NCBI GenBank assembly: GCA_021784575.1 | Contig: JAJYHX010000002.1 | Span: forward strand, 248,001-312,000 | Length of the DNA: 64,000 bases | Direction of reading: 5' to 3' | From: Nitrospirota bacterium | GTDB lineage: Bacteria; Nitrospirota; JACRHJ01 | Part shown: positions 1 to 7,668 of the stretch, piece after piece | Numbering within the stretch: the stretch's first letter is position 1 | How the letters are laid out: each line of letters opens with the position of its first letter | Notes under the pieces: generated by a model | Told to the model about the DNA's origin: nothing | Database searches by the model: none | The model's input: the letters and a program-made list of their open reading frames with translations, nothing else | Program-made: the position numbers and the translations under genes

Positions 1-471
1 GTCTTCAAGGAACTTGACGAGCGACGGCCCCATCTCCGAAACCAGCGACGGCTCGTCTTCCGCAAGCGCGCCGATCGCCCAGATGGAACCCGCGAGTATC
101 GGCGTATTCCTGTTGGACGGGTCGGAAAGCTCCGGGTCGTCCGAGAGATGCAGGACTGGCCGGATTGCATCACGCGCCATGCCCGGATTGTTCCTGTATA
201 TCTCCGCGATGGCCTGCGCGGAACACCAGCCCACGGTGCTCGATTCCTCGTTCAGGAACCACAGAAGCCGCCTGACCGCCGGCGCCAGCTCCGTCCTTCC
301 CTCAGCCGCGACCAGCCCGAGCAGCGTAACGGCCCTCCACCTGACAAGCTCCTCCTCGGAATATAAAAGACCGAGCAGAATCCGCAGGTTTCCATGTCTT
401 TTTTTAACCAGGTCCATCGCTTCCTGATATTTCCGGCCGAGCAGGAGTTCCGACAGGGTTTCCCTGTCCAT
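1..471 (-). CDS. HEAT-repeat protein downstream of dsrEFH (C-terminus beyond window)
   Basis: An open frame runs leftward from an ATG at 471 to the window edge, giving at least 157 residues with no stop. The N-terminus reads MDRETLSELLLGRKYQEAM, followed by amphipathic helices of HEAT/PBS-lyase type (for example a segment around VRWRAVTLLGLVA near residue 45, and IWAIGALAEDEPS near the edge). It begins 5 bases after the dsrH-like gene stops, so it is the last visible gene of the operon. HEAT-repeat proteins of this kind are found with dissimilatory sulfur genes in anaerobes; a scaffolding or protein-binding role is inferred, no enzymatic residues are visible. Plus-strand frames over this stretch look like shadows. 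Confidence 0.75.
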   Translation of the reverse strand, partial: MDRETLSELLLGRKYQEAMDLVKKRHGNLRILLGLLYSEEELVRWRAVTLLGLVAAEGRTELAPAVRRLLWFLNEESSTVGWCSAQAIAEIYRNNPGMARDAIRPVLHLSDDPELSDPSNRNTPILAGSIWAIGALAEDEPSLVSEMGPSLVKFLED

Positions 472-476
472 GTTTG

Positions 477-773
477 TCAGAGCCAGGTCATCGGCTTGTG
501 CTGCTCGACAAGATCGACAAAATCGGCGTAGTCGATCACCTTCACGCCGGGGGTAAGATTGCCCGCCAGACCCCTTGCGGAAATGTCCGCGCTCAGCGCG
601 TAGACCGGGTGGTCTTTCAAAGCGCTCTTGACGAGGGTTTCCGCCCCGCCGCCGGCTGCGGCGCCGAGCACGGCGTCTTCAATCAGCAGTATCGGGGCAT
701 CCTTCTGCGCCACCCTGATGCAGCTCTCAAGGCTGCTTTTCATATACGGAGATTTGTTTACTATGTGAAGCAC
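477..773 (-). CDS. dsrH: DsrH/TusB-family sulfur relay protein
   Basis: A 98-residue protein of the DsrH/TusB family, the smallest subunit of the DsrEFH (TusBCD) sulfurtransferase hexamer that hands sulfane sulfur to DsrC/TusE in the cytoplasm. The family opening (MLHIVNKSPYMKSSLESC) and the acidic-hydrophobic ILLIEDAVLGA segment are clear. A cysteine near residue 18 falls where the family's active cysteine is expected. It is the third of three genes in order E-F-H, as in sulfur-oxidiser dsr operons. Length is normal. The only doubt is whether it acts in sulfur oxidation, sulfite reduction or tRNA thiolation; the adjacent dsrC and dsrMK favour dissimilatory sulfur metabolism. Confidence 0.85.
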   Translation of the reverse strand: MLHIVNKSPYMKSSLESCIRVAQKDAPILLIEDAVLGAAAGGGAETLVKSALKDHPVYALSADISARGLAGNLTPGVKVIDYADFVDLVEQHKPMTWL

Positions 774-791
774 CTTAAAGACCTCCTAATC

Positions 792-1148
792 TTAAAAAGG
801 CAGGAGCACGTCCTGCTCTTCCATTATTTTGCCTATGCCCGCCGAATCCATCACCTCGACCGGTATGGCGAAATCATCCGTCTTCAGGCCGCGCTTTTCC
901 ATGGATTCCTTGTCCACGTATATCTTCTCGCAGCCGTAGTCCTCCAGCACCGGCAGGGTCTGAACAAACCCCTTTATGCCGAGGGCCGAGGTATCCTGTC
1001 CTTTTTTGAGGGAGAAAACGGCGTCGTCCATGTAGACGGCGGCAAGCTCGTTTTCGTATGCGCCGAAGATGAGGACGACTTCCAGTCCTTCCCAGGCGTA
1101 TATCGTCCCGTGCGGGGCGTTCCTGTTTACGAACATTATCTTTGCCAC
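792..1148 (-). CDS. dsrF: DsrF/TusC-family sulfur relay protein
   Basis: A 118-residue DsrE/F-like fold protein placed between the dsrE-like and dsrH-like genes. It starts MAKIMFVNRNAPHGT and contains the family's alternating strand-helix pattern (VVLIFGAYENELAAVYMDD, then a C-terminal AIPVEVMDSAGIGKIME). DsrF is the middle subunit of the E2F2H2 hexamer and normally carries no catalytic cysteine; the only cysteine here, in YGCEKIYVD, is not at a known catalytic site. Spacing is 18 bases to dsrH and about 50 to dsrE, with purine-rich ribosome binding sites. Family assignment is firm; subunit naming relies partly on gene order. Confidence 0.82.
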   Translation of the reverse strand: MAKIMFVNRNAPHGTIYAWEGLEVVLIFGAYENELAAVYMDDAVFSLKKGQDTSALGIKGFVQTLPVLEDYGCEKIYVDKESMEKRGLKTDDFAIPVEVMDSAGIGKIMEEQDVLLPF

Positions 1149-1199
1149 TTTTTAAATCTCCTTTCCATTAATCGGGATATTGAAAAAACCATATCCCGA

Positions 1200-1556
1200 T
1201 TAGTCTCCGAAGGTGACCACACGCTCCGCCTCGGTGCATATCTCGCTAAGCTGGCCCAGGCCGGATATCCTTGTGTTGTCAACTATAAGTTCCGGTTTCA
1301 TCCCGCGCCTCTTCGCCGCCGCCACGCAGACTACTATGTCCACGCCCTTGGCGCCGAGCTCCGACCACCGCCTTGCGATATGCCTGTCGTCCTGCGGCGG
1401 CTCCATGTGCTTGGCGACGTTCGTCACCGCATCGTCATACATGAACACGCCCTGGATTGTATGGCCCTTGGCCAGCGCCGCTTCGACAAACTTGTAGGCG
1501 GTATCGGAAGCCTCGTGGTTATACGGGCCTTCCTGTATCATTACGCCTATTTTCAT
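1200..1556 (-). CDS. dsrE: DsrE/TusD-family sulfurtransferase subunit
   Basis: The start at 1556 (MKIGVMIQEGPYNHE) is chosen over an upstream ATG because a strong AGGAGG lies just ahead of it and the extra N-terminal residues are not conserved-looking. The 118-residue product has the DsrE fold, and VDIVVCVAAAKRRGM carries the cysteine expected to receive persulfide sulfur before transfer to DsrC. With dsrF and dsrH it would form the heterohexameric sulfur carrier. It is separated from the upstream lipoprotein gene by about 155 bases, so it could have its own promoter, though none is obvious. Confidence is high for family, moderate for exact physiological direction. Confidence 0.85.
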   Translation of the reverse strand: MKIGVMIQEGPYNHEASDTAYKFVEAALAKGHTIQGVFMYDDAVTNVAKHMEPPQDDRHIARRWSELGAKGVDIVVCVAAAKRRGMKPELIVDNTRISGLGQLSEICTEAERVVTFGD

Positions 1557-1711
1557 TTCCCCCTCCTCTTGAGATATTCCTTCCGGTATGAATTGCTTTA
1601 AAACGCCATGCCCTGTTCCGTGAAAATAACAGCCCCGCATCGATTCCCCGTCGGGCCGACAACCCTCCGCAACCGGCCTCGTGCCTCACCAGCCACCACG
1701 CCTGCCCGGGA

Positions 1712-3484
1712 TCAGCTTTCCGACGCGCCTATCTTGCCGGCCTTCTGAAGGGCCTTGTCGAAAATGTCGGCGGCCCTGGCCTTGTCGTGCTTCGCGCAGG
1801 CGGAGGCGATATTCGCCAGCAGGTCGGCGGAGACGGCATTGTCGTTCACGGAAGAGGCGGACTTAACCGCCATGTCCCAGACCATCGGGGAGCGGTAATC
1901 GCCCCTGGCCGCGAAATCCGCCGCAATCTCGGAGAGGTAGCCGACCTTCATGTTGTCGCCGCCTTCCAGTTTCGCCGCGTAATAGATGAACTGGTTCGGG
2001 TCAAGCCTGCAAAGCGCAACCGCAGTCTTCCACTGGAGCGCGCCGCTCTTCGCCGTGGCGGCAGCCGACGCGGCCCTTTTGTAAAGCTTTATCGCGGCGG
2101 CGGGGTCGGTCTGCTCCTTGAGCTTCGCGGCTCCGTAAAGCGCGCGCGCCTGCTCGTAGACCGCTTCGGCGCCGGCGAATCTCGGCACCTTTATCTTATC
2201 GAGGGCCTCCTTGAACGCCTTGTCCCCGTCCTTTGAGGCCGCAACCGCGAGCGACGCGTATATCGCGTCCTTTATTGCCGGATATTTCTCGTCCCCGGCC
2301 AGCTCCCCGGCCTTTTTCGGGTCGGAACTGACCAGCGAATCCGCCACAAGCTCAAGCGCCTTCGCCCGGTCGTACGGGTCGGATATGGACTGCGCAACAT
2401 CGATAACGCCGGACATGTCGGCGGCGTTGCCGGCGGCGGTGGCGGCCTTCATCATGGCCGCGAACTTCGCGTCGTTATGCTCTATCTTCGCGGCATAGGC
2501 GTTTGCATCGGCCGGGTTTGCGCCTGCAAGGGCCATGGCGACGTCGCTCATCGCGTAAGACCTGGCGTACGGCTGCGGTATAGAGGATGCCGTTTCTTCC
2601 GCCGTCGAAAACATCATCCGGGACTTTGCGGCGTCGGAATCCTTCAGCGCGAGGGCGGCATTTGCGAGCACCCTGGCGGAATATGCCATAAGGTTCCCCT
2701 TTTCCTTTGCGAGGACTTCAGCCTTTACTTCGGGAGGGGTGGAATCGGTAATGAGGTCGCTCGTGGGCTGCATGTTCAACACGGCATCCGCAGCATCGCC
2801 CGCGGCGGAAAACGCCGAATCCGCATCGCCGGAGCCGTCCGCCTTCGCCGTCCTGCCTATCTCCATGTATGCCCAGGCCTTTATCCTTGGGTCGGAGATT
2901 TTCGCGGCGGCATCCATGCCCGCCTTGAAATCAAGCGCGGCAAGCGCGGCGGAAACTCCGCGAAGGTCGAGGTCGCGGTATTTCGGGTCCGGTATGGACT
3001 CTGCGTCCTGCGCGGCCTGGTTAAGGATTCCAATCGCCTTTGCCTTGTCGAGCTTCGCTATGCCTTCGGCGATGGAGCGTATTACCCAGACGCGGGTGGA
3101 GGCGTTCGTAATTCTGTCTACAAGCGGGTCGATGGCCTCGTGGTCCTTGGGCCCCCAGCCGCTCGACATCCGGCGCAACCCCGCCGCGTATGTCTGGTTG
3201 GACTGCGCCCGGACCTGCGTCGCAAGCTTCAGGGCGGAATCGAGGGTATCGGACGCGCCGGGGACTCCCTGCATTGCCATCGCCATCCCGAGCTTCCCGA
3301 GCTCGAACGCCTTGAGGTTCATGTTGTCAAGGGTGTCCGCGGCCTTGCTCGCCTGAGAGACTGCGGCGGCCACCACCTTGGGGTCTGCCGTGCCGGTCTC
3401 CTTTTGCCCTTTATACTCGGAACAGGAGGAAAGGAAGGCCAGCAGCGAGACAGCAAATATTATTGCGAATATTCTTTTGAGCAT
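1712..3484 (-). CDS. Large helical-repeat lipoprotein of unknown function
   Basis: A 590-residue lipoprotein: hydrophobic signal peptide ending in the lipobox LSSC with the lipidated cysteine at residue 21. The rest is Ala/Asp/Lys-rich and almost entirely helical, built from irregular ~35-40 residue repeats of the type 'DPxxRAKALxxVAxxLxxxDxxKA', resembling TPR/HEAT-like solenoids. No cysteines for heme or Fe-S binding follow the lipobox. It lies directly upstream of dsrE and 11 bases after the membrane cytochrome gene, so it is embedded in the respiratory operon. A periplasm-facing scaffold for the cytochrome/Rieske complex is plausible but is inference. I do not recognise a named family. 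Confidence 0.7.
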   Translation of the reverse strand: MLKRIFAIIFAVSLLAFLSSCSEYKGQKETGTADPKVVAAAVSQASKAADTLDNMNLKAFELGKLGMAMAMQGVPGASDTLDSALKLATQVRAQSNQTYAAGLRRMSSGWGPKDHEAIDPLVDRITNASTRVWVIRSIAEGIAKLDKAKAIGILNQAAQDAESIPDPKYRDLDLRGVSAALAALDFKAGMDAAAKISDPRIKAWAYMEIGRTAKADGSGDADSAFSAAGDAADAVLNMQPTSDLITDSTPPEVKAEVLAKEKGNLMAYSARVLANAALALKDSDAAKSRMMFSTAEETASSIPQPYARSYAMSDVAMALAGANPADANAYAAKIEHNDAKFAAMMKAATAAGNAADMSGVIDVAQSISDPYDRAKALELVADSLVSSDPKKAGELAGDEKYPAIKDAIYASLAVAASKDGDKAFKEALDKIKVPRFAGAEAVYEQARALYGAAKLKEQTDPAAAIKLYKRAASAAATAKSGALQWKTAVALCRLDPNQFIYYAAKLEGGDNMKVGYLSEIAADFAARGDYRSPMVWDMAVKSASSVNDNAVSADLLANIASACAKHDKARAADIFDKALQKAGKIGASES

Positions 3485-3495
3485 CCTTAGACCTC

Positions 3496-4035
3496 TTATT
3501 CCTTTACGGTTTTCTTAAGCCCCAGGAAGAAAAGCAGGGAGACAATCATCACCACGAGCAGACCAAGCCCTATCACCTTTTCCAGCTTGTAGTCGTCGCG
3601 GAGCTTGTTTATCTTCTCGTAGATCTCTCCCATACCCTTTTTAATTTTCAGGTTCGGCCCGGCGAAGGAGCTTATGGAGTCCACGTCCTTCGTCCTGAGG
3701 TCGGCATACTTTATGTTGTATGTGACCAGGTCCTCCCGCATATACTCCGGGTATCTCATGGTCTGTTCTTCGAGGTCGGTCAGGAACTGGTTGTATTTCA
3801 GGAGCCTGCTTTCCGTGAAATACTGCCCTTCCTTAATCTGGAAAAGCCCCGGGCAGAGCGTGCTCTTCTGCTCCTGGTAAATGCTCCTGTCCCACTTCAT
3901 CAGGCTCCCGAAGGAGGCAATCTCGCCCGCGGTATGGCACTCGGCGCAGTAGTTGTCTTCCGCCGCCGCGTAAGCGGGGATAAAAAGCACGACGAGAGCC
4001 GCTATTAAAAGAACTCCTCTTACTCTCCCTGTCAC
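3496..4035 (-). CDS. Membrane-anchored monoheme cytochrome c
   Basis: A GTG start at 4035 is supported by AGGAG seven bases upstream. The 179-residue product has an N-terminal signal segment, one heme c site (CAECH, residues 30-34), a long charged helical region, and a single C-terminal membrane helix (about residues 153-174) ending in KKTVKE. The topology places the heme outside the cytoplasm, tethered at both ends if the signal is uncleaved. It follows the cytochrome b/subunit IV genes, the position of cytochrome f or c1 in bc-type complexes, although its sequence is unlike either. Likely the electron acceptor of the adjacent Rieske protein; that role is inferred from context. Confidence 0.75.
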   Translation of the reverse strand: MTGRVRGVLLIAALVVLFIPAYAAAEDNYCAECHTAGEIASFGSLMKWDRSIYQEQKSTLCPGLFQIKEGQYFTESRLLKYNQFLTDLEEQTMRYPEYMREDLVTYNIKYADLRTKDVDSISSFAGPNLKIKKGMGEIYEKINKLRDDYKLEKVIGLGLLVVMIVSLLFFLGLKKTVKE

Positions 4036-4053
4036 GGTATACTCCTTTTTTAT

Positions 4054-4485
4054 TTAAGATAAGTGTCCCGCGATTGTAAGGCCGACGAAAATCACGACAC
4101 CGGCGATGATGGTGGCCTTGCCGAGCGTTGACCGATTCTTCCAGCCCCTTGACTGCCCCCTGTCAAGGAATGGCAGCAGGAAAAGCCCCGTTATCGCGAG
4201 CACCTGCACCCCCATGCCTATCAGTTCCGCCACGTTTCCGAAGATGGTGGTCGGGAACATCTTCAGCGTCTGGTACGCCGCGAGGAAGTACCATTCCGGC
4301 TTCACGCCGAGCGGGGTGTTGGTGGTGTCCGCAGGCACCTCCGGCGGCAGGAAAAGACGCGGCACGAAAAAGGCTATCAGGAAGAATATCCCTATTACGA
4401 CGGAGACTATTATCCCCTTGTCTATTACATCGTTCGGCCAGAAAGGTTCGAGCTCGCCCTTCCAGTTGTCTTTATTATATTTCAT
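4054..4485 (-). CDS. Cytochrome b subunit IV (PetD-like C-terminal half of cytochrome b)
   Basis: A 143-residue membrane protein with three predicted helices and the diagnostic PEWYF motif (residues about 63-67: VKPEWYFLAAYQ), which forms part of the quinol-oxidation site in b6f/bc complexes. It corresponds to the C-terminal portion of cytochrome b, encoded separately from the heme-carrying N-terminal half (4687-5343), as in b6f-type organisation. A ~200-base spacer with no recognisable gene separates the two, unusually long for this pair and worth noting. Function: menaquinol or other quinol oxidation in the membrane. Confidence 0.88.
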   Translation of the reverse strand: MKYNKDNWKGELEPFWPNDVIDKGIIVSVVIGIFFLIAFFVPRLFLPPEVPADTTNTPLGVKPEWYFLAAYQTLKMFPTTIFGNVAELIGMGVQVLAITGLFLLPFLDRGQSRGWKNRSTLGKATIIAGVVIFVGLTIAGHLS

Positions 4486-4686
4486 CCCCCTATCCTCTCG
4501 TTATACTTTCGGTTCCGCCATGCAGAAGCGCATAACGCCGGCCTCATTTATAACACGCGCATGATCCTTTAACATCACCCGTCCACCTGCCCAAACTGGT
4601 CTCGCCGAGATATTTGCCGATTCAGGGATGTCCCGCCCGCCTGTCCCGGCTCCCGCACGGCGGCCCCGGTCTCGCCCGCCTGACGG

Positions 4687-5343
4687 CTATAACTGCTCCT
4701 GAATGCCGGACCTTCTTATCATCATGAAATGGAAGGCCATGAGAAGCGACATGATTACCGGAAGCGCCAGGTGCAGGGCGAAGAACCTGCCGAGCGTGGC
4801 GCCGGAGACCGCGTCCGCGCCGCGTATAACCTTCATCATTATCGGCCCGACGACGGGCACGACGGAGAACGAGGTCGTAAGGACCGTGACCGCCCAGTAG
4901 GACAGCTGCGTCCAGGGAAGCAGATAGCCGGAGATTCCCATCATCATCGTGAGCATAAGGAGGAAGAAGCCGGATATCCAGTGAAACTCCCTGGGGGCTT
5001 TGTACGCGCCGGTCATTATAACCTTAAGCATGTGTATCATCACGAGCAGTATCATTACGTTCGCGCCGATGGCGTGCAGGCGCCTGAAGAGCCAGCCGAA
5101 ATAGACGCCGTTGTCTATAAAGACCACGCTGGAAAAGGCCTCCTTGGGGGACGGCCTGTAATACAGCAGCAGGAAGGTGCCGGTGAGCACCTGGATTATG
5201 AAGAGTATGAGGGACATCCCCCCGAAGCAGCCGAAGAACTCGTACCACTTTTTTATCTTGGGCGCTTTCTTGGAGAACACCTCGTCGTCCAGCAGCTCGG
5301 AGATCCCCGTGCGGGAATCGAACCATTCAATCACCTTGCTCAT
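4687..5343 (-). CDS. Cytochrome b6-type diheme subunit
   Basis: The 218-residue product has four hydrophobic helices and two histidine pairs that bind the b hemes (in RRLHAIG and MIHML on one side, FFALHLALP and AFHFMM on the other), plus GYLLPW after the second helix. The start at 5343 is preferred to a GTG at 5352 because GGAGG sits eight bases before it and it directly follows the Rieske stop. It is the N-terminal half of cytochrome b in a split b6/subunit IV arrangement. With the Rieske protein (upstream) and PetD-like subunit (downstream) it forms a quinol-oxidising complex inside the dsr operon. Confidence 0.9.
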   Translation of the reverse strand: MSKVIEWFDSRTGISELLDDEVFSKKAPKIKKWYEFFGCFGGMSLILFIIQVLTGTFLLLYYRPSPKEAFSSVVFIDNGVYFGWLFRRLHAIGANVMILLVMIHMLKVIMTGAYKAPREFHWISGFFLLMLTMMMGISGYLLPWTQLSYWAVTVLTTSFSVVPVVGPIMMKVIRGADAVSGATLGRFFALHLALPVIMSLLMAFHFMMIRRSGIQEQL

Positions 5344-5344
5344 C

Positions 5345-5830
5345 CTATGCACCTCCGACTATCAATTTGGAGCCGACAATCTTATACGCGAGATGCTCGA
5401 GAGGCGCGGGAGGAGGGCCGCCCTTGTTTACCCCGTGCTTGTTGTACCAGCCGTCGTGGCACGGGCACCTGAAAATCTGCTTCGCCGGTTCCCATTTTAC
5501 AGTGCAGCCGAGGTGGGTGCACTTCAGGGATATAGCCTCGATCCCGCTCTTCCGGTTGAAGACCATGAACGAGTATCCGGCGTAAACGCCCCTGGCGGAC
5601 CCGCCTTTTGGTATGTCGTCGAGGTTCAGTATCGCAGGCTCCGGCTTGCCTCTCTGGACGGGCGTGAAGGACGCCAGGAGCGGAACGCCTACGAGGCCCG
5701 CGCCCAGCGCGCCTATGCATCCGGCGAAAGCGCCCAGGAAAGCTCGCCTTCCGGCCATGAATTTCCCGCCGTGGTGCTCTTCAGGCGCCGCCCCGGCGCC
5801 CGCTTTAGCGGTATCTTTGTTTTCTTCCAT
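5345..5830 (-). CDS. Rieske [2Fe-2S] protein of the dsr-linked bc complex
   Basis: A 161-residue Rieske protein. An N-terminal acidic cytosolic tail is followed by GRRAFLGAF (twin-arginine-like) and one membrane helix (about residues 31-55). Cluster ligands are in CTHLGC (C104, H106) and CPCHDGW (C122, H125); C109 and C124 provide the usual disulfide, and a GGPPPAPL loop follows. It accepts one electron from quinol at cytochrome b and passes it to a c-type cytochrome outside the membrane. Its stop is adjacent to the cytochrome b start, implying translational coupling. The family is certain; its partner cytochrome is inferred to be one of the two neighbouring heme proteins. Confidence 0.92.
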   Translation of the reverse strand: MEENKDTAKAGAGAAPEEHHGGKFMAGRRAFLGAFAGCIGALGAGLVGVPLLASFTPVQRGKPEPAILNLDDIPKGGSARGVYAGYSFMVFNRKSGIEAISLKCTHLGCTVKWEPAKQIFRCPCHDGWYNKHGVNKGGPPPAPLEHLAYKIVGSKLIVGGA

Positions 5831-5846
5831 GATTTGAGCTCCCCCT

Positions 5847-6152
5847 TTATTCGTATCCTGACACCCTTTTGACGCCTACATAATCATGGCAGTTGTTGCA
5901 CGAGGTGTTCGCGTCGTGACACAGCATACACTCGTGCTTGTTGTAGTCGCCTCTTTCAAGAATGTCCATGTGGTGCGTTTTCCAGTAATCCACGGGCTGA
6001 TGGTATTCCGGGGAGAGGATTCCCGGAGGAAGCTTGAGCGCAAGCGGCCCCGTGCCCTTCAGCTCCGGCTTGGTGACGCGCTCGTTGGAGCATCCGGCGG
6101 CGATTAAGGCCAGGAGGGATATGAACAGCAGGACGAGTATCGGTTTCCTCAT
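5847..6152 (-). CDS. Small diheme cytochrome c lipoprotein
   Basis: A 101-residue lipoprotein: signal peptide with the lipobox AAGC (lipidated C21), then a proline-rich linker and two closely spaced heme c sites, CMLCH (75-79) and CNNCH (85-89), with HH at 60-61 as possible axial ligands. It abuts dsrK (6153) and the Rieske gene. In DsrMKJOP complexes the c-type cytochrome is DsrJ, a triheme protein; this shorter diheme protein occupies an equivalent genomic place but I see no clear DsrJ similarity. Likely periplasmic electron shuttle between the DsrMK part and the Rieske part, by inference. Confidence 0.8.
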   Translation of the reverse strand: MRKPILVLLFISLLALIAAGCSNERVTKPELKGTGPLALKLPPGILSPEYHQPVDYWKTHHMDILERGDYNKHECMLCHDANTSCNNCHDYVGVKRVSGYE

Positions 6153-7655
6153 TTATATCCCCTCCTTTCCGCCAAGGACTATCGCGCGGCTCACGAGCTG
6201 ATGGACACCTCCGACTTCCTCCATCTCATACCCGTAATACGGGAAGACCTTCGTGAACTGTGCCTTGCATATTGCGCATATGAGCGCGAAGAAGTTTGCT
6301 CCGTGGCTGTCCTTGACGGCTTTATACGCCTGCATTCTCGGCATGACGCCTTTTATGCGAAGGTCGATTATCTCGTCCGCGAGGAGTCCTCCCCCGGCGC
6401 CGCAGCAGAATGTCTTTTCGCGGATGGTGTCGGGGTGCATATCTACGAACTTGTTGCAAGTGGCCCTGATTATAGCCCTCGGTATTTCGAACTGGCCTCC
6501 GGGGCTGTTGCCCATCCTCGACGCGCGGGCGACGTTGCAGGAGTCGTGGAATGTTACTACGAAATCGTCGTTGGCCGTCTTGTCGAGCTTCAGCGCGCCC
6601 CTGTTTATGAGGTCGTACGTAAACTCGCAGATATGCTGCGGGGCGGGATATTTCGGGTCGAGTGAATCGAACGGCCCGATAAGGGTGTTCCAGAAGCTGT
6701 AGGCTACACGCCAGGCATGGCCGCATTCGCCGTGCACAAGTCTCTTGGGCTTCAGTTCGTTTATGGCCACCTTTATCCTGCTCGCGATCTTCTGCATGTG
6801 CTCGTAGTTTCCGTTGAACATGCCGAAGTTGCCGGCTTCGGAGGCGTATGACGAGAGCGTCCAGGAAATCCCGGCCTGGTGGAATACCTTCGCGTATCCT
6901 GCGAGCGACTCGACGTGCGGCGTGGCGAAGAAATCAGCCGAAGGTGTTATAAGCAGAACGTCCGCTCCCTTGACGTCCATCGGGAATTTTACCGGGACGC
7001 CGGTCTGCTCCTTGACATCCTCCTCCATGAAGTCGAGCGTGCTGCGGATGGCGGGCCCGGGCATTCCGAGGTTGTTGCCTATGGTAATAGCCTTGTTGAT
7101 TGTCTGGAGAGGATATTTCGCGCCGAGGCCGACGGTGTCCATCATCTCCCTGGCGGCCATGGTTATCTCCGCCGTGTCGATGCCGTACGGGCAGAAGAGC
7201 GAACAGCGCCTGCACTCCGTGCACTGGTAGAAGTAGGTATACCATTCCTCCAGGACTTCCTTCGTCAGGTCCTCGGCCTCCGCCAGCTTGCCCAATACCT
7301 TGCCTGCGGTGGTGAAGTAGCGGCGGTAGACCTTTCGCAGGAGTTCCGCCCTCGCCACCGGCATGTTGCGCGGATCCTTCGTGCTGAGGTAAAAATGGCA
7401 TTTGTCGGTACACGCGCCGCACTTGACGCAGATGTCCATGTAGACCTTGAGTGAGCGATACTTCTTGAGAAGCTCGGCGAACTTGGCGACCGCCTTCTCC
7501 TTCCAGTCCGGGACAAGCTCCGTGGGGAAGCCCAGGTCGGTCATGTCCTTCGCCGGCGCGTTATGGCTTTTTACAGCCGCCGCGGCGTCTTCTTTTAGGC
7601 CGGGTATCGTTATCTCACCGGTTAACTCGGGGACCTCAACCTTTACCTTTGCCAA
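6153..7655 (-). CDS. dsrK: DsrK/HdrD-like heterodisulfide-reductase-type Fe-S subunit
   Basis: A 500-residue cytoplasmic iron-sulfur protein. Two ferredoxin-type [4Fe-4S] sites appear (C76/C79/C82/C86 and C145/C148/C151/C155), followed by the C-terminal CCG module: HDSCNVAR, then FCCGAGGG, then CAICK, which together bind the noncubane catalytic cluster of HdrD/DsrK. A conserved HGECGHAW precedes it. DsrK, with membrane DsrM, reduces the trisulfide or disulfide of DsrC using electrons from quinol. It lies 13 bases after dsrM and its product partner dsrC is the first gene of the operon. Naming as DsrK rather than generic HdrD rests on the dsrC/dsrM/dsrEFH context. Confidence 0.9.
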   Translation of the reverse strand: MAKVKVEVPELTGEITIPGLKEDAAAAVKSHNAPAKDMTDLGFPTELVPDWKEKAVAKFAELLKKYRSLKVYMDICVKCGACTDKCHFYLSTKDPRNMPVARAELLRKVYRRYFTTAGKVLGKLAEAEDLTKEVLEEWYTYFYQCTECRRCSLFCPYGIDTAEITMAAREMMDTVGLGAKYPLQTINKAITIGNNLGMPGPAIRSTLDFMEEDVKEQTGVPVKFPMDVKGADVLLITPSADFFATPHVESLAGYAKVFHQAGISWTLSSYASEAGNFGMFNGNYEHMQKIASRIKVAINELKPKRLVHGECGHAWRVAYSFWNTLIGPFDSLDPKYPAPQHICEFTYDLINRGALKLDKTANDDFVVTFHDSCNVARASRMGNSPGGQFEIPRAIIRATCNKFVDMHPDTIREKTFCCGAGGGLLADEIIDLRIKGVMPRMQAYKAVKDSHGANFFALICAICKAQFTKVFPYYGYEMEEVGGVHQLVSRAIVLGGKEGI

Positions 7656-7668
7656 TTTAAAATCTCCT

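Noticed and set aside
474-1601. 375-aa plus-strand open frame opposite the dsrEFH genes
   Set aside because: It is antisense to three genes with clear family signatures and has no recognisable domain; long antisense frames are expected at this GC content.
2477-3490. 337-aa plus-strand open frame opposite the large lipoprotein gene
   Set aside because: Arginine/glycine-rich shadow; the minus strand has a signal peptide, lipobox and Shine-Dalgarno.
4486-4686. Possible extra small gene between cytochrome b and subunit IV
   Set aside because: Only short frames without start signals or domains were visible in this 200-base spacer.
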